Below, in pieces: positions 61,488 through 64,000 of a stretch of DNA of 64,000 nt. The stretch spans positions 1,461,001-1,525,000 of the forward strand of contig JAHYIO010000005.1 of NCBI GenBank assembly GCA_020543525.1. The letters run 5' to 3'. A model generated the notes under the pieces. That model worked only from the letters and a program-made list of their open reading frames with translations. It did no database searches and was not told the origin of the DNA. Within the stretch, counting starts at the first letter, position 1. Each line of letters starts with the position of its first letter. The stretch comes from Coriolopsis trogii (lineage: Eukaryota; Basidiomycota; Agaricomycetes; Polyporales; Polyporaceae). A program made the position numbers and the translations under genes.

Positions 61488-62373
61488 ATGTATACTCACT
61501 CTTACCGCCGGTTCGATCGCAGCACTTGCGAAGTAACGACCTGCTCCCGGAGCCTGTTCGTAGTTCACTTACCATTAGTCTGCGCCCTCAGGCGTGTGTT
61601 CAGAGCCACGCGCGTCGCCTTGCTTAGCTGTGCTTGGGATTCTCGGTCACTTCTTTCCGATCTGGCATCAGACTCATAACTACCCTGCTTTGCGTCGTCG
61701 TTCAACTGTATCCTGGTTGCGTAGTTGGGGGAATATTTGTAGGCAGCGTTGACTGAGCATCTTCTATAGTAAAGGAGATCGAGTTTTTCCCATTCATTGC
61801 ACGTTCCTTGCGTTGCTTCTCCCTTCCCGTTCGTGCAGTTGTTTACACTGCACGGGATCCTCGGAAAACGTCGACTTGGGGGAATGAGGCTGTCATAGAG
61901 GTGTAGAGAGTTGCTGTCTGCCACGAGTCTCAAGTGTCACCACGGAATCTGGGACTGTTAGTTCTTGAGTGCTGGCAGCGTACTCTAGTGCTTGAACTGA
62001 ACGTCCAACTACCACTAGCTACATCTCGGTGATAACAGTGGGCAAACAGCATCTATCATCATCACCAGAAGCGACTAGTACAGAATTCCAAGCCTCTCTA
62101 TCGAGCTATATACAATCGGACAAAATAAGTCGCAGGTTAAATGAATCTCAGGAGTTTTCGTCTGCCTACCGCCCCCCCCCCTTCCCTGGTGTACCGGGAC
62201 CATTCACGTTATTTCGGAGGCTCAGTGCTCGGTAGGCGCGGTGTATGATAGCATCGGGCGCATCCGCGTGCGCGTCGCAAGGCGTGAGGGACGAGTATGA
62301 GAGAGGGAACCCTACGCAGGTCGAGAGACGGAATCCTTCAAGTCATGTATTCAAGTCAAGAAATAGGGCACAA
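61488..62373. other. No gene recognised
   Basis: Convergent space between the small unknown frame and the P450 3' end. A C10 run lies at 62172-62181. Nothing else is seen. Confidence 0.45.
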
Positions 62374-64000
62374 TTATTCTTCGTTATATGCAGCAATCTT
62401 CTTGCGCAAGTTGCTCATACGCGGCTTGAAGCGTACGACAAACTCCTCTGGATGCGCGAGAGCGCCGTCCTTGATAGCCAATGTGTCGATAGGATGCTTC
62501 ATATCCTCCGAGATTTCGAAAGCCCAAAGCGTGAGCGCGACGTTAATGAATACGGACCTAACCAGGACAGTAAGAATGTGTGCTTCAGTAAGCCGGGGAG
62601 TGCACACACCTGTCAGCAAGATGCTGTCCTGGACAGATCCTGCAGACAGACTCGGAAATGAGTGGCGTGGAGAACGAATTCGTGTCAGATCTAACCTTCG
62701 ACCAAAGCCCCAGTTGAAGAACTTCATGTCCTCCCTCAACTGCCCTTTGTCATTCAACCATCGCGTAGGCTTGAACGCCTCTGGATCAGGAAATACGTCG
62801 GGATCGCGTGCAATGGCCCTGTAGCGCCATCGACATCGGATTCCAGTCTCAGCAAGACGAACAGCATGGACGTACCAGTGGCATCCTACAACTTCTGTTC
62901 CTGCAGGGATCATGTAGTCTTTCTGTTGTATGTCAGAACAGATGTACCATAGGCTGCTGAACATATGCGCACCCAAACAATGTCCTGCGTCGCACTATGC
63001 GAGATACCTGGGGGATGTTTCAGTGAGCACGGCTGCCGCACTACACATAAGCAGCGGTCTACCTCCTGGCACCACTGGCCGCCATCTGTACAACTCTTCG
63101 ATCCATGCCCAGACTTCGGGAAGCTTGTCTTGGTCTGTAAAGTTTGGGACTGCGCTAGGCTCAACACACGGCCTCATCAGAAATCAAAGTAAGTCAACTC
63201 ACTTCGGTTGTGTCCAACAACAGCGTCCAGTTGCGCCTGGACCCTCTTCTGCGCGTCCGAATAGCGTGCTGCTGCCATCATGTGGAATGCGATGACCCCG
63301 TACGTCTACATTGCTGGTCAGCCGGGTGCGCACTGCTTCGTGAGTGACAAGGGACTGACGGTATCCGATCCGGCCCCGAACATCGATCCTGCGAGATATG
63401 CGAGTTCGTCGTCCGACAAGCCGGATTGCTCTTGCTTCTCCAGCAAGTACGTCACAAAGCATGGATTGACTTCATTTCTCGCCTGAGCGCACGCACATCG
63501 GAAATCTACATGAGTGATCATACGAATCAAGTATCCACAGAAGAACCTGCCTGGCGCTTCTTCACTTCCTCCACCTGGCGGGTATACAATGCCATCTCCT
63601 CCTGATGGTACCGCTTCAGTTGGGATGTGAAACCAGGAATATACTTGAGGAAGGGGTATGTGTTGACCAGGTAAGCTCCAGGTCAGAGGGCACTTCCAAG
63701 CCGCTCTGCGACCTTGTTGATCTGCAATACCTCTGGATCGGAGTACGAAGTCGGGGTCGTCTTTCCGTATGTCACGGTCATTATTACGCTCGCGGCATAC
63801 CTGCGCCATTAAAATCAGTAAGACACAACGACGTGTGACAGCGCGAAGGTACGCACCGTCTGGCGTGGTCAATGTGTCGTTCGGGGTTGTCCAGGATGTC
63901 CAGGATGAGGTTTCGCGCGTTCTGCATCTGGATGGGCTCGTACTTTGCGGAGCTTTGATGCTGAAGCGCCGCATGTAAAGAGCTTCCGTTCCAACGGAGG
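62374..64000 (-). CDS. Cytochrome P450, 5' part beyond the window, with one in-frame stop
   Basis: Ten exons read from the right edge: 64000-63857, 63800-63551, 63482-63360, 63305-63203, 63149-63063, 63007-62973, 62922-62876, 62818-62696, 62639-62610, 62557-62374. All phases agree. It is a microsomal class II monooxygenase resembling the O-methylsterigmatocystin-oxidoreductase-like P450s common in polypores. Seen: the C-helix region ending in ARNLILDIL, the I-helix oxygen groove AGSMFGAGSDT, the K-helix ExxR as EELYRWRPVVPGG, PERF-type FKPTRWLND, and the haem loop FNWGFGRR-ICPGQ with the ligand Cys. Two oddities: a TGA (63683-63685) replaces the Arg codon in GSAL-R-PGAYL, and the intron 63483-63550 has a GC-AG border (CAG/GCAGGT). 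Either it is a young pseudogene or the base is wrong. The substrate is unknown. Confidence 0.85.

Noticed and set aside
1..64000. CRISPR arrays, bacterial operons, phage or IS elements
   Set aside because: No regularly spaced repeats, no prokaryotic gene layout and no transposase were seen; the introns and tRNA intron mark nuclear eukaryotic DNA.

Overview
The window looks like nuclear DNA of a filamentous basidiomycete, most likely an agaricomycete wood-decay fungus of the polypore type. Genes are split by many 45-75 nt GT-AG introns, exons of 13-14 nt occur, and the family mix is typical of that group: multifunctional URA2, AzgA and NCS1 nucleobase permeases, questin-oxidase-like DUF4243 proteins, DUF6534 membrane proteins, F-box proteins, an etherase-type GST, a Crinkler/RHS-type ATPase-nuclease and a cytochrome P450. 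All gene models were built by hand, joining exons by splice sites, reading phase and remembered family sequence.

Left part (1-26 kb), mostly housekeeping. A SLATT-type two-membrane-span protein (-) is followed by the 2257-residue carbamoyl-phosphate synthase/aspartate transcarbamoylase (+). An AzgA purine permease (-) lies tail-to-tail with it, so pyrimidine synthesis and purine uptake are neighbours. Next come the GPI mannosyltransferase GPI18/PIG-V (+), the C4-methylsterol oxidase ERG25 (+) and an etherase-like glutathione S-transferase (-).

Middle (26-39.5 kb), gene-poor. It holds one F-box protein with an unusually long last intron and one cyclopropane-fatty-acid-synthase-like methyltransferase (-). 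Both are surrounded by several kilobases with no recognisable gene, including short tandem repeats and long G/C homopolymers.

Right part (39.5-64 kb), accessory. Two questin-oxidase-like (AflY/DUF4243) paralogues share an identical five-exon phase pattern and bracket an NCS1 permease (-), an F-box-like protein (+) and a tiny cysteine-rich hydrophobic peptide (+). An intron-containing elongator tRNA-Met follows. A DUF6534 seven-span protein (-) has one splice junction that does not hold frame and an early stop. A 975-residue Crinkler/RHS-like P-loop ATPase with a C-terminal restriction-type nuclease signature (+) comes next. After about 5 kb of repeat-bearing sequence, a cytochrome P450 (-) runs off the right edge; it carries one in-frame TGA where relatives have arginine.

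Nothing here is convincingly a new system. The strongest candidates for a second look are the Crinkler/RHS ATPase-nuclease, the split pair of questin oxidases around a permease, and the signs of gene decay in the DUF6534 and P450 genes.
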